Shown in pieces: positions 1 through 8,478 of a stretch of DNA of 64,000 nucleotides; the first letter of the stretch is position 1, and each line of letters opens with the position of its first letter. Below the pieces are notes generated by a model. That model did not search any database. It saw nothing but the letters and a program-made list of their open reading frames with translations, and had not been told where the DNA came from. The stretch lies in NCBI GenBank assembly GCA_963727365.1, contig CAVSFU010000001.1, positions 186,001 to 250,000 of the forward strand, read 5' to 3'. Position numbers and translations under genes: made by a program. Source of the DNA: Paraconexibacter sp963727365. GTDB lineage: Bacteria > Actinomycetota > Thermoleophilia > Solirubrobacterales > Solirubrobacteraceae.

Positions 1-1
1 C

Positions 2-1228
2 GCCGCGCTCGAGGATGCACAGCGACGCGCCGCCGGGGCCGACGCCGCAGCGCGCGCGCTGAGCGAGCACGCCGCGGCCGCCGACCACCGGCGCGGGGAG
101 CTGACGCGGCTCGCCGCCGCGATCGCCGGCGAAGAGGCCCGCATCGCGACGCTGCAGCGCGAGCTCGACGTGCGCGAGCAGCGCCTCGCGCAGGCCCTGG
201 GTGAGACGGCCGATGCCGCGGCGCTCGTCGCCGAGCTGGAGCGTCGCGCTGAGCTCCTCGATCGCGCGGCCGAGGCCGTCGAGCGCGCGCGCGCCGCGGT
301 CGCCGAGGCGCAGCACGCGCGCAGCGCTGCGGACGCCGAAGCCGTCGCCAACGGCTTCGCCGACGCCGACGAGGCGCATGCCGCCGCGCGCGAGACGGGC
401 GCGATCGCGGCGCTCGAGCAGCAGGGGCGCGAGTACGACGACCGCGTCGCCCAGTGCCGCGCCGCGCTCGCCGACCCCGACCTACGCGCCGCCGCGGCGG
501 CTGCGATGCCCGACCTCGACGCGCTCAAGCGCGCCAAGCGCGAGACGACTGCCGCGCTGTCTGCCGCCGACCTCGTGCTCGAGCGTGCGAGCCGCCACAA
601 CGACCGCCTCGCGGCGCTCGAGCAGCAGCTCGCGACGCGCCTGGACGAGCTTGCGCCGCTGCGCGACGAGTCACGGCGGATCCGTGAGCTGGCGATGCTC
701 GCCGACGGCACGTCCTCGGCGAACCGCAAGCGCATGCGCCTGAGCGCCTACGTCCTGGCCGCGCGCCTGGAGGAGATCGCCGCCGCCGCCTCGGTGCGCC
801 TGGCGGCGATGTCCAGCGGGCGCTTCACGCTCGTGCACTCCGACGAGGGCGCCAAGCGCAACCGCCAGCACGGGCTGGATCTCCGCGTCGTCGACGGCTG
901 GACGGGTCGCGAGCGCCATCCCGCCACGCTGTCAGGCGGCGAGACGTTCCTCGCGTCGCTGGCGCTCGCGCTCGGCCTCGCCGACGTCGTCTGCGCCGAG
1001 GCCGGCGGCGCGCGCCTGGAGACGCTGTTCGTCGACGAGGGCTTCGGCGCGCTCGACGAGGGCGCGCTCGACGAGGTCCTCGACGTGCTCGACCGCCTGC
1101 GCGACGGCGGCCGCAGCGTCGGCGTCGTCTCACACGTCCCGGAGCTGCGCCAGCGCATCTCGGCGCAGCTGCAGGTGGTCAAGGGCCGCACCGGCTCGCA
1201 CCTGCACCAAGGCGCGACGAGCGGCTGA
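2..1228 (+). CDS. sbcC: SbcC-type nuclease ATPase, C-terminal part
   Basis: The frame is open from base 2, so only the C-terminal ~408 residues are present. SbcC is the ATPase partner of SbcD in a complex that opens DNA ends and cuts hairpins. The first two thirds are Ala/Glu/Arg-rich coiled coil, as in the SMC-like arm. The end holds the ABC signature LSGGETFLASLALALGLAD and a Walker B segment LETLFVDEGFGALDE, followed by a switch His in SHVPELRQ. The partner sbcD would lie upstream, outside the window. Family assignment is firm; the 5' end is missing only because the window starts here. Confidence 0.9.
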   Translation, partial: AALEDAQRRAAGADAAARALSEHAAAADHRRGELTRLAAAIAGEEARIATLQRELDVREQRLAQALGETADAAALVAELERRAELLDRAAEAVERARAAVAEAQHARSAADAEAVANGFADADEAHAAARETGAIAALEQQGREYDDRVAQCRAALADPDLRAAAAAAMPDLDALKRAKRETTAALSAADLVLERASRHNDRLAALEQQLATRLDELAPLRDESRRIRELAMLADGTSSANRKRMRLSAYVLAARLEEIAAAASVRLAAMSSGRFTLVHSDEGAKRNRQHGLDLRVVDGWTGRERHPATLSGGETFLASLALALGLADVVCAEAGGARLETLFVDEGFGALDEGALDEVLDVLDRLRDGGRSVGVVSHVPELRQRISAQLQVVKGRTGSHLHQGATSG

Positions 1229-1720
1229 CTACTCGCGTTCGCTGCGCTGGTACCACCAGCGCCAGAGGTCGTCGAGCTGATGCGGGAGCGGCTCGGACGC
1301 CGGGCGCGCCGTCTTCACGACCCCGAGCGCGGCGTCGGGCTCCATCGCCCCGCGGCGCGCGATCGCGGCCGCGGCCACGGTCGCCGAGCGCTGCCAACCC
1401 GCGCGGCAGTGCAGGTAGACGACCTCGCCGGCGTCCAGCAGCTCCAGCAGGGCGCCAGACGTCTTCTCGAGCAGGCCCGGCAGCAAGTGGCCGTAGTCCT
1501 CCGTCTCGAAGCGCTCCTCGGTGATCCCGGCGGCTGCGTAGGCCGCGACGACCTCCTCGCGTGCGCCGTCGGGGTACTCGACCTCGTCGCAGAGGTTCAC
1601 GACCGCCGTGACGCCGGCGTCGCGGAGCACCGCGACGTCGTAGGCGTCGCCCGGCTGCGATCCCGTCAGCAGCTGCTGGTCGATCGCCCCGAACCCGTAG
1701 ATCTCAAACCACTCCGACAA
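1229..1720 (-). CDS. Dual-specificity-type protein phosphatase
   Basis: A 163-residue protein with the Cys-phosphatase loop HCRAGWQRSA (the HCxxGxxRS/T signature) preceded by a Val-rich strand and followed by helix residues, as in DSP/PTP-like enzymes that hydrolyse phosphoesters through a cysteinyl intermediate. Substrate unknown. The open frame reaches 1870, but that would run into the divergent gene at 1749. I chose TTG at 1720 because a TAGCGT hexamer ends 8 bases before it. It meets sbcC tail to tail (stop at 1229, immediately after the sbcC stop). Confidence 0.75.
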   Translation of the reverse strand: MSEWFEIYGFGAIDQQLLTGSQPGDAYDVAVLRDAGVTAVVNLCDEVEYPDGAREEVVAAYAAAGITEERFETEDYGHLLPGLLEKTSGALLELLDAGEVVYLHCRAGWQRSATVAAAAIARRGAMEPDAALGVVKTARPASEPLPHQLDDLWRWWYQRSERE

Positions 1721-1728
1721 GGCCCGCC

Positions 1729-1738
1729 ACGCTAGCGT
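1729..1738. promoter_or_regulatory. Shared palindromic -10 for divergent genes
   Basis: ACGCTAGCGT is a perfect palindrome. Read on either strand it gives TAGCGT, placed 8 bases before the TTG of the phosphatase on the minus strand and 10 bases before the ATG at 1749 on the plus strand. It therefore looks like one symmetrical -10 box serving both directions. Inference from spacing only. Confidence 0.5.
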
Positions 1739-1748
1739 GAACCTCGGA

Positions 1749-2657
1749 ATGGACGACCTTGGCGCAGCCCTCGCCGAAGCCGGCGGCGTCGATGCGCCAC
1801 GCGAGCGCGCGGCCCAGCTGCGCGCACTGCTGGCGGCCGCGCTGGAGGACGGTGTCGCCGAGCTGGCCAAGCCCCGGTCGGGCTACGAGCAGCCTGTCAC
1901 CGTCGCGATCGCACCCGCGCCCGAGGGCCTGCGCGCCGCCGCGCCCGCCGAGCCCGCGCTGCGCGCCGACCCCGACGCCGTCAACGAGCGCACCTGGCTG
2001 CTGGTCGCCGCGCTCGTCGGCGCGCTCGCCGACGCCGGTGCGACGTCCCCGCCGCTGGCCGGCAGCGTCAACGACGCGCTCGTGCTGTCGGCACCGGGCG
2101 CGGCGGACCCCGAGCTGGCGGTGCTTGCGTTCGATGAACAGGTCGCCGTGGTTGACCGCCTGCGCGCACGGGCGCTGGCCGTTCCCGCCGCCGTCCTCGA
2201 CCACGTCGCCGACCTCAAGGCCCCGATCGGCGCGACCCACCCACTCGTGGTCGCCCACCACGTCGCCGCCCTCGGCGGCAAGCCCGCCGACCCCGACAGC
2301 GTCGCCGCCCACGAGGACGCCGTGCTGGCCGCGCTGGAGCTGTCGAGCCCAGGGGTCGCGCGGCCGCACGAGGACCCCGATCCTGCCCGCCGCGTCGCGC
2401 GGCGCATCCTCCAGCGCCTCTCAGGCATGGGGAAGTGGGGCGGCTTCCACACGGAGTTCGCGCACCTCGCACGCGGCTTTGCGCCAAACGACCGCGCGCT
2501 CGCCGGCGCGGTCGGCGAAGCGCTCCTCGACGCCGAGCTGCTGCTCGAGAAACCGAGCGTCGGGCAGCGTCACGTCTTCCTCAACCCGCGCCGTGCGAAG
2601 GACATCTACGCGCTGATCGACGACGGCACGATGCCGCCCGGCTTGGCGCTGCCGTGA
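1749..2657 (+). CDS. Conserved-looking protein of unknown function
   Basis: A 302-residue Ala-rich soluble protein that I do not recognise. The middle contains Val/Ala/His-rich helices (THPLVVAHHVAAL), and the C-terminal 90 residues are more basic and aromatic (SGMGKWGGFHTEFAHLARGF) and end in a possible DNA- or nucleotide-binding-like basic patch (FLNPRRAKDIYALID). No signal peptide or membrane segment is seen. The start ATG at 1749 follows TAGCGT by 10 bases. The stop is 4 bases before the acyl-CoA synthetase start, so the two genes are probably co-transcribed. Confidence 0.7.
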   Translation: MDDLGAALAEAGGVDAPRERAAQLRALLAAALEDGVAELAKPRSGYEQPVTVAIAPAPEGLRAAAPAEPALRADPDAVNERTWLLVAALVGALADAGATSPPLAGSVNDALVLSAPGAADPELAVLAFDEQVAVVDRLRARALAVPAAVLDHVADLKAPIGATHPLVVAHHVAALGGKPADPDSVAAHEDAVLAALELSSPGVARPHEDPDPARRVARRILQRLSGMGKWGGFHTEFAHLARGFAPNDRALAGAVGEALLDAELLLEKPSVGQRHVFLNPRRAKDIYALIDDGTMPPGLALP

Positions 2658-2661
2658 TTGG

Positions 2662-4272
2662 ATGCTCCGCGTGAGGGTCACGGAGCAGGTCGTCCGCAAG
2701 GCGCACACCGTGCGCGCGCTCGTGCAGACCGGGGTGGTGCGCCCGACGCGTCCGGACAAGGTCGTCAGGCTCGGCCTGACGTTGCATCGCTGGGGGCCGA
2801 CGCCGGCCGCGGGCTACACGGCGGCCGCGATCCGCCACCCCGACGACGTCGCGATCATCGACGAGCGCGGCGCCCTGACGTTCCACGCCGTCCACCGTCG
2901 CAGCAACGCGCTTGCGCACTCCCTCGCCGACCGCGGCGTGCGGCCCGGCGACGCCGTCGCGATCCTCTGCCGCAACCACCGCGGCTTCATCGAGGCGACG
3001 GTAGCGTGCTCGAAGCTCGGCGCGCACGTGCTCTACCTCAACACGATGTTCGCTGGCCCGCAGATCACCGACGTCTGCAAGCGCGAGAAGCCTGTCGCGA
3101 TCATCTACGACGAGGAGTTCGCCGAGCTCTGCGCCGACGCCCTGCAGCAGCGCCAGGGCTTCGTCGCCTGGACCGACGGCGAGCGCGTGCACGAAGACGC
3201 GCTGCTCGACGACCTGATCGCCGCGGGCGCGCCTGGCGACCTGCAGCCGCCCGCTGAGAAGGGCCGCATCGTGATCCTCACCAGCGGCACCACCGGCACG
3301 CCGAAGGGCGCCAACCGCAAGCAGCCCGAGTCCCTGGATCCCGCGGCGGCGCTGTTCAGCAAGATCCCGCTGCGCGCCGGCGAGCCCACGCACATCGCCG
3401 CGCCCCTGTTTCACTCTTGGGGCCTTGCGCACTTCCTGCTGGGCATGAGCCTCGGCTCGACGCTCGTGCTGCGCCGGCGCTTCGACCCCGAGCAGATGCT
3501 GGCGACCGTCGAGCGCTACCGCTGCACCGCGCTGATCGTCGTCCCCGTGATGCTGCAGCGCGCACTCGAGCTGCCCGACGAGACACTCGCGAAGTACCCG
3601 TCGCGCACGCTGCGCGTGATCGCGTCGAGTGGCAGCGCGCTGCCCGGCGAGCTTGCGCTGCGCGCGATGGATCACTTCGGCGACGTGCTCTACAACCTCT
3701 ACGGCTCCACCGAGGTGGCCTGGGCGACGATCGCCGTCCCCGCGGACTTGCGCGCCGCGCCGGGCACCGCTGGCAAGCCGCCGTTCGGCACGATCGTCCG
3801 CCTCTACGACGAGGACGGCCAGCGCGTCGGCCTCGGCGAGACCGGCCGCATCTTCGTCGGCAACGAGATGGCATTCGACGGCTACACCGGCGGCGGCACG
3901 AAGGACGTCATCGACGGCCTGATGTCCACCGGCGACGTCGGGCACTTCGACGCCGACGGGCGCTTGTTCGTCGACGGCCGCGACGACGAGATGATCGTCT
4001 CGGGCGGCGAGAACGTCTTCCCGCGCGAGGTCGAGGATCTGCTCTCCGACCACCCGGAGGTCGAGGAGGCCGCCGTCGTCGGCGTCCCCGACGACGACTG
4101 GGGCCAGCGCCTGAAGGGCTTCGTCGTCCTGCGCGGCGAGGTCGACGAGAGCGCCCTCAAGGCCTACGTCAAGCAGCACCTCGCGAGCTTCAAGGTGCCG
4201 CGCGAGATCGTCGTCCTCGACGAGCTGCCGCGCAACGCCACGGGCAAGATCGTCAAACGCGACCTGGTATGA
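2662..4272 (+). CDS. AMP-binding acyl-CoA synthetase
   Basis: A 536-residue member of the ANL superfamily, which activates a carboxylic acid with ATP and transfers it to CoA. The P-loop-like motif ILTSGTTGTPKGANR lies near residue 210, the adenine motif YGSTEVAW near 350, the hinge STGDVGHFDADGRLFVDGR near 425, and the catalytic Lys in NATGKIVKRDLV at the end. The overall architecture is that of medium/long-chain fatty acyl-CoA ligases; the exact acyl chain cannot be read from sequence. Translation starts at ATG 2662, 4 bases after the previous stop. Its last 20 bases overlap the convergent alcohol dehydrogenase. Confidence 0.9.
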   Translation: MLRVRVTEQVVRKAHTVRALVQTGVVRPTRPDKVVRLGLTLHRWGPTPAAGYTAAAIRHPDDVAIIDERGALTFHAVHRRSNALAHSLADRGVRPGDAVAILCRNHRGFIEATVACSKLGAHVLYLNTMFAGPQITDVCKREKPVAIIYDEEFAELCADALQQRQGFVAWTDGERVHEDALLDDLIAAGAPGDLQPPAEKGRIVILTSGTTGTPKGANRKQPESLDPAAALFSKIPLRAGEPTHIAAPLFHSWGLAHFLLGMSLGSTLVLRRRFDPEQMLATVERYRCTALIVVPVMLQRALELPDETLAKYPSRTLRVIASSGSALPGELALRAMDHFGDVLYNLYGSTEVAWATIAVPADLRAAPGTAGKPPFGTIVRLYDEDGQRVGLGETGRIFVGNEMAFDGYTGGGTKDVIDGLMSTGDVGHFDADGRLFVDGRDDEMIVSGGENVFPREVEDLLSDHPEVEEAAVVGVPDDDWGQRLKGFVVLRGEVDESALKAYVKQHLASFKVPREIVVLDELPRNATGKIVKRDLV

Positions 4273-5204
4273 GGACCGCGGCGCCGGTGACCGCGCCGCC
4301 GCGCAGGTCGGCCAGCGCGCGCTGAGCCTCGACCAGCGGATACGTCGTCGTGTGCGTGCGCACGTGCGGCGCATGAGCCATCAACGCGTGCCCGTCCTCG
4401 CGCGTGAGGTTCGCGACCGAGCGGATCGTGCGCTCCTGCCAGAGGTCGGCGTAGGCAAACGACGGGATGTCGGACATGTGGATGCCCGCGCAGACGACCA
4501 CACCGCCGCGGTCCAGCGCGCGCAACGCGCGGACGACGAGCTCGCCCGCCGGCGCGAAGACGATCGCGGCGTCGAGCGGCTCGGGACCGTCGCCGTCGCC
4601 GGCCCAGACCGCGCCAAGCTCCAAGGCCAGGGCCTGCGCCTCAGCCGAGCGCGTGAACGCATAGACCTCGCGACCTTCGCGCACGGCGACCTGGCAGATG
4701 ATGTGCGCCGAAGCGCCGAAGCCGTACAGGCCGAGCCGGCGCGCGTCGCCGCACATCCGCAGCGCGCGAAAGCCGACGAGCCCGGCGCACAGCAGCGGCG
4801 CGGCGGCGACGTCGTCGATCGCGTCGGGCAACGGCAGCACGAAGCGCTCGTCGGCGACGAGCTCCTCGGCGTAGCCGCCGTCGCGATCGAGGCCGGTGAA
4901 CTGCGCGCGTTCGCAGAGGTTCTCGCGCCCGGCCTGGCAGAAGCGACACGTCCCGCAGGCCCAGCCCAGCCACGGCACGCCGACGCGCTCGCCGCTGCCC
5001 ACGATCTCGGCGACGACCTGGTGGCCGAGAACCAGCGGATAGCCACGCGCGGGCGTCGACCTCGCCGTCGGCGATGTGCAGGTCGGTGCGGCAGACGCCG
5101 CACGCGCGCATGCGCAACAGCAGCTCGCCAGGTCCCGGTCGTGGCGGCTCGCGCTCGACACGTTGCAGCGGTGCCGCGGGCCTTGTCAGTTCCAGCGCGA
5201 TCAC
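4253..5204 (-). CDS. Zinc-dependent alcohol dehydrogenase (frameshifted)
   Basis: A medium-chain dehydrogenase/reductase of the AdhP/AdhA type. The N-terminal part contains ACGVCRTDLHI with the catalytic-zinc Cys, followed by GYPLVLGHQVV (His ligand) and the structural-zinc cysteines in CGTCRFCQAGRENLC. The Rossmann part LGLYGFGASAHIICQVA follows. The zinc-ligand Cys segment and the GYPLVLGHQ segment are in different frames, so one indel lies near 5,040-5,055. I chose GTG 5204 because the family sequence begins there (IALELTRPAAP). Neighbouring yceD has several indels too, so sequencing error is more likely than gene decay. Confidence 0.8.
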
Positions 5205-5210
5205 TACTCT
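5205..5210 (+). promoter_or_regulatory. Leaderless -10 (TACTCT) for yceD
   Basis: TACTCT lies 7 bases before the ATG at 5218, the spacing expected if transcription starts at or next to the start codon. Confidence 0.45.
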
Positions 5211-5217
5211 CGGAATC

Positions 5218-5738
5218 ATGGCGGCACTCACCGACACGCTCGACATGGGTCGGATGCGGTTGACGAGTGGGGAGGGGCGTTCGTTCGACCTCGACGTCCA
5301 CCTCGATCGCTTCGTCTTCGGCGACGATCACTACAGCGTCGACTCCCACCCCGGTGCGCGTCAGGCTCGACATCTCGCGCACCACCCACTCCGGCTACGC
5401 GCTGCGACTGCGCTTCGCCGCGACGCTCGCGGGACCATGCATGCGCTGCCTCGGCGCGGCCGCGCCGACCGTCGAGATCGACGCCCGCGAGGTCGACCAG
5501 CCCGACGGCGGTGAGGAGCTCGACTCCCCTACGTCGACGGTGAGGACGTGCTCGATCTGGCGGCGTGGGCGCGCGACGCGCTGGCGCTCGGGATGCCGGC
5601 GCGGGTGCTCTGCAAGGCCGGACTGCCGCGGCCTGTGCGCCGAGTGCGGCGCCGATCTCAACGCCGACCCCGAGCACGCCCACGAGAAGGCGCCCGACCC
5701 GCGCTGGGCGAAGCTGTCGCGAGCTGAAGTTCGAGTAG
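5218..5738 (+). CDS. yceD: YceD/DUF177 family protein (frameshifted)
   Basis: Reconstructed across frames, this is a DUF177 protein: an N-terminal acidic part (FDLDVHLDRFVFGDDH), then CMRCL, then PYVDGEDVLDLAAWARDAL, and the C-terminal CRGLCAECGADLN zinc-like motif, ending WAKLS-ELKFE. The segments sit in different frames, so at least four indels lie between 5,345 and 5,722. The family normally sits beside rpmF and has been linked to ribosome assembly and 23S rRNA. Here rpmF lies 1.2 kb downstream with two opposite-strand genes between. Such conserved genes rarely decay, so I take the indels as sequence errors. Confidence 0.8.
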
Positions 5739-6056
5739 CTAGAAGTCGTTCGTGTCCCAGAACAACGCGAGCACGATCACGAAGAACGCGATCGCCAGCA
5801 CGCAGGCGACGATGTTGATCCATCCGATCCAAAGCGCCGCCGTCGTCGCGCTGCGGGCTGCGCCGCGATCGAGCTGACGGCGCGCGTTGCGCGCCAGCAC
5901 CACACCCGCGATCGGCAGCACCAGCGGCACCATCAGCCAGCCGCCGAGGCTGAACCCCAGCGACATCCACGCCAGCGACTCCGGGTCCATGCTCGAGCTG
6001 TTCCGCGGGGGCGGGGACGCGTCGACGGGGTTGCCGAACGCGTCGTGGTCGCTCAT
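5739..6056 (-). CDS. DUF4190-like small membrane protein
   Basis: 105 residues: a short polar N-terminus (MSDHDAFGNP) and two membrane segments (LGFSLGGWLMVPLVLPIAGV and IGWINIVACVLAIAFFVIVL) separated by a basic loop RNARRQLDRG. This is the DUF4190 pattern, a family of small membrane proteins of unknown role. Its ATG overlaps the stop of the upstream GNAT gene (ATGA), so the two are translationally coupled. Together they are inserted between yceD and rpmF on the opposite strand. Confidence 0.75.
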   Translation of the reverse strand: MSDHDAFGNPVDASPPPRNSSSMDPESLAWMSLGFSLGGWLMVPLVLPIAGVVLARNARRQLDRGAARSATTAALWIGWINIVACVLAIAFFVIVLALFWDTNDF

Positions 6057-6919
6057 AGGTACGCGCCGCTCGGCAGGAAGGGGGCGAGCGACCCGAGCTC
6101 GCCGCGGGTGAAGACGGGCCCCTCGGGCGACAGCGCCAGGCCGCACGTCAGGCCGATGTCGATTGCCCAGTCGTGCCCGGTCATCACGAAGTCGACCCCA
6201 ACCGACCCACCGCGTGGCGACGCGGCGAAGGCCGACCACAGCAGGTCGCGCGCGGCGTCCTCGTCCAGCGCGCACAGCAGCGCCGGCGCCCCGTCGCGGT
6301 GCACCACGAAGCCGCGCTCGTGCACGAGCAGCGCGCCGCCACCGGTCTCGACGAGCACGCGCACGTCGTCCTCGTAGGCGGCGCCGCGGACGTGCCGTGC
6401 CGCCGCGTCGATCACCTCGCGGTCGGCCTCGACGTCGCCGGGGCGGCTGCTCAGCCCGGCGGGCAGCGCGGCGCGGTCCACGATTCCGGCCAGCGCGACG
6501 CACGGTCGCAGCGCAAAGCCCGCGCGGAAGTACGAGCGCATCGCCGCGGGGTGGGTGCTGGCGAGGATGATCGCGCCGCGCGTGCCCTCGGCTGTGCGCA
6601 GCGACGCGCGCAGCAGCGCCCGCCCGGTGCCCGACCCGTGGCACTCGGGCAGCACGCCCAGCAGCGACAGGCCCCAGACGCCCTCGCGCACGAGCGCGAG
6701 CGCGCAGCCGATCACGCTGCCGTCGCCGTTGACCGCGACCCACGCGCCGGCGGGGTCGGTGCGCTGCAGGTGCGCGACGCGCGCCTGCCCGCGCGCGCGC
6801 CGTGTGTCCTCGTCGGGACGGAACTCCTCGGGGACCAGCTCGCGCAGTGCCGCCCATGCGGCGGCATCCGCGCCGCTGACGTCGTCGGCGCTCATCGGGC
6901 GGACCGTGAACTCGGGCAT
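6053..6919 (-). CDS. GNAT-family acetyltransferase, two-domain
   Basis: 288 residues. The N-terminal GNAT domain (about 1-145) shows the acetyl-CoA-binding region LGVLPECHGSGTGRALLRA, close to the Q/RxxGxG/A motif, and the typical RSYFRAGFAL strand. The C-terminal half (150-288) looks like a second, degenerate GNAT-like domain ending FTRGELGSLAPFLPSGAYL. Substrate unknown. It is the first gene of the two-gene minus-strand unit with the DUF4190 protein. Confidence 0.8.
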   Translation of the reverse strand: MPEFTVRPMSADDVSGADAAAWAALRELVPEEFRPDEDTRRARGQARVAHLQRTDPAGAWVAVNGDGSVIGCALALVREGVWGLSLLGVLPECHGSGTGRALLRASLRTAEGTRGAIILASTHPAAMRSYFRAGFALRPCVALAGIVDRAALPAGLSSRPGDVEADREVIDAAARHVRGAAYEDDVRVLVETGGGALLVHERGFVVHRDGAPALLCALDEDAARDLLWSAFAASPRGGSVGVDFVMTGHDWAIDIGLTCGLALSPEGPVFTRGELGSLAPFLPSGAYL

Positions 6920-6950
6920 CCACGTCCAGTCAAGCAGGAAGCCGAGCCGC

Positions 6951-6956
6951 TACCCT
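6951..6956 (+). promoter_or_regulatory. Candidate -10 (TACCCT) for rpmF
   Basis: TACCCT is followed by 13 bases and then the rpmF ATG. No Shine-Dalgarno is visible in the gap. Confidence 0.4.
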
Positions 6957-6969
6957 TCAGCGTCCGCTC

Positions 6970-7170
6970 ATGGCCGTCCCCAAGCAGAAGCAGTCGCACT
7001 CGCGTACGTCAAAGCGCCGCGCAACGCACAAGCTCAGCGCGCCGTCTTTCAACGCTTGCCCGCAGTGCCACAGCCCCCGACGGCCGCATCGCGTGTGCCC
7101 AACGTGCGGGTTTTACGCGGGCAAAGAGGTCGTGCACGTGCACGACCACGATCACGACCACGCCCACTAG
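6970..7170 (+). CDS. rpmF: Ribosomal protein L32
   Basis: 66 residues. Begins MAVPKQKQSHSRTSKRRATH, the L32 signature, and carries two CxxC pairs (CPQC, CPTC) that form a zinc ribbon. L32 is a large-subunit protein near the peptidyl-transferase exit side. The C-terminus has an unusual run of alternating His and Asp (HVHDHDHDHAH) beyond the standard L32 end, which may bind metal. plsX starts 18 bases downstream, the usual rpmF-plsX order. Confidence 0.97.
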   Translation: MAVPKQKQSHSRTSKRRATHKLSAPSFNACPQCHSPRRPHRVCPTCGFYAGKEVVHVHDHDHDHAH

Positions 7171-7173
7171 GGC

Positions 7174-7179
7174 TAGCCT
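7174..7179 (+). promoter_or_regulatory. Leaderless -10 (TAGCCT) for plsX
   Basis: TAGCCT starts 3 bases after the rpmF stop and ends 9 bases before the plsX ATG. Confidence 0.45.
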
Positions 7180-7188
7180 GACGGTCGC

Positions 7189-8223
7189 ATGACCGTCACG
7201 ATCGCAGTCGATGCGAACGGGGCTGATCTGGGCCCCGCCGAGGTCGCTGCCGGCGCCGCGATTGCCGCTGAACGCGGCGTGAAGGTGCTGCTGTTCGGCC
7301 CGGCCGCCGAGATCGGCGAGGTCGCCGACGGCATCGAGGTCGTCGACGCGCCCGTGTCGATCGCCAAGGCCCAGGACCCCGCCCGCGCGGTGCGCGCGAA
7401 CCCCGACGCCTCGATCGTCCAGGCGGCTCGCAGCGTCGCGGCCGGTGACGCCGACGCGCTCGTCAGCGGCGGCTCGACCGGCAGCACGCTCGCCGCCGGG
7501 CTCTTCAACATCAAGCGCGGACAGGGCATCTACCGGCCCGCGCTCGCGACGCCGATCCCGATTCCCAAGCACCCGATCACGTTGCTGGACGTGGGCGCGA
7601 ACACGGAGGTGCGTTCCGAGCACCTCGTCCAGTTCGCGTTCATGGGCGCGGCGTTCGCGTCGGCGGTGCTCGGCATCGAGCGGCCGCGCATCGGCCTGCT
7701 GTCCAACGGCGAGGAGGCGATCAAGGGCACGCCGCTGGTCGTCGAGGCGCACGAGGAGCTCGTGCGCCGCACCAGCGGCTCGCCGGCGCTGGAGTTCGTC
7801 GGCAACATCGAGGGCACGCAGGTCACCGACGGCACCGCGGACGTCGTCGTCACCGACGGCTTCACCGGCAACGTCACGCTGAAGCTGATGGAGGGCGTCA
7901 GCGACGCGCTGCTGACCGCCGTCAAGGCCGCCGCGATGCGCAGCGTCCGCGCGAAGACCGGCGGCTTCCTGCTCAAGCCCTCGCTGATGGGCCTGCGCGA
8001 GGAGCTCGACCCCGAGGGACCCGGCGGCGCGTACCTGCTCGGCCTGCGGCGCCTGGGCGTCGTCCCACACGGGCGCTTCACGCGCTACGGCTTCTCCCAG
8101 GCGATCCTGCTCGCCGCTCGCGGCGTCTCCGGCGACGTCGTCGGGCGCACCCACGCCGCCCTCGAAGCCGCGGGTGCCCTGCGCAGCGCGCCTGCGTCCG
8201 ACCAGCCCTCTACTGTCGCCTGA
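7189..8223 (+). CDS. plsX: Phosphate acyltransferase PlsX
   Basis: 344 residues. PlsX makes acyl-phosphate from acyl-ACP, the first step of bacterial phospholipid synthesis. Seen: the N-terminal VDANGADLGPAEV (a variant of the usual DAMGGDxAP), SGGSTGSTLAAGLFNIKR, LLDVGANTEVRSEHLVQFA and VVTDGFTGNVTLKLMEG, all in family order. The full family length is present. It is followed after 3 bases by acpP, whose product is its substrate carrier. Confidence 0.95.
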   Translation: MTVTIAVDANGADLGPAEVAAGAAIAAERGVKVLLFGPAAEIGEVADGIEVVDAPVSIAKAQDPARAVRANPDASIVQAARSVAAGDADALVSGGSTGSTLAAGLFNIKRGQGIYRPALATPIPIPKHPITLLDVGANTEVRSEHLVQFAFMGAAFASAVLGIERPRIGLLSNGEEAIKGTPLVVEAHEELVRRTSGSPALEFVGNIEGTQVTDGTADVVVTDGFTGNVTLKLMEGVSDALLTAVKAAAMRSVRAKTGGFLLKPSLMGLREELDPEGPGGAYLLGLRRLGVVPHGRFTRYGFSQAILLAARGVSGDVVGRTHAALEAAGALRSAPASDQPSTVA

Positions 8224-8226
8224 GTC

Positions 8227-8478
8227 ATGTCCCGGGAGGAAGTCTTCAGCCTGATCCAGGCCCACCTTGCCGACGAGCTCGACCTCGATCCTTCGCGGAT
8301 CGACGAGAGCACGCGCTTCAAGGAGGACCTCGAAGCAGATTCGCTGGACCTCTACACGCTCGTGCAGGAGCTCGAGGACTCCTACGGCGTGAAGATGTCC
8401 GATGAGCAGGCCGCGCAGATCCTGACGGTGAGCCAGGCCGTCGACTTCGTGGTCGAACACGCACCGGCCACCCCGTAG
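8227..8478 (+). CDS. acpP: Acyl carrier protein
   Basis: 83 residues, acidic. The phosphopantetheine-attachment Ser lies in EADSLDLYTLV (the DSL motif, about residue 40). Four-helix ACP pattern with a slightly longer C-terminus. It carries growing acyl chains in type II fatty acid synthesis. Located between plsX and rnc, which start or end within 3 bases of it, so it is part of one operon. Confidence 0.95.
   Translation: MSREEVFSLIQAHLADELDLDPSRIDESTRFKEDLEADSLDLYTLVQELEDSYGVKMSDEQAAQILTVSQAVDFVVEHAPATP

Noticed and set aside
2581..4374. 597-codon minus-strand frame over the acyl-CoA synthetase
   Set aside because: No recognisable domain; the plus-strand gene has all ANL motifs.
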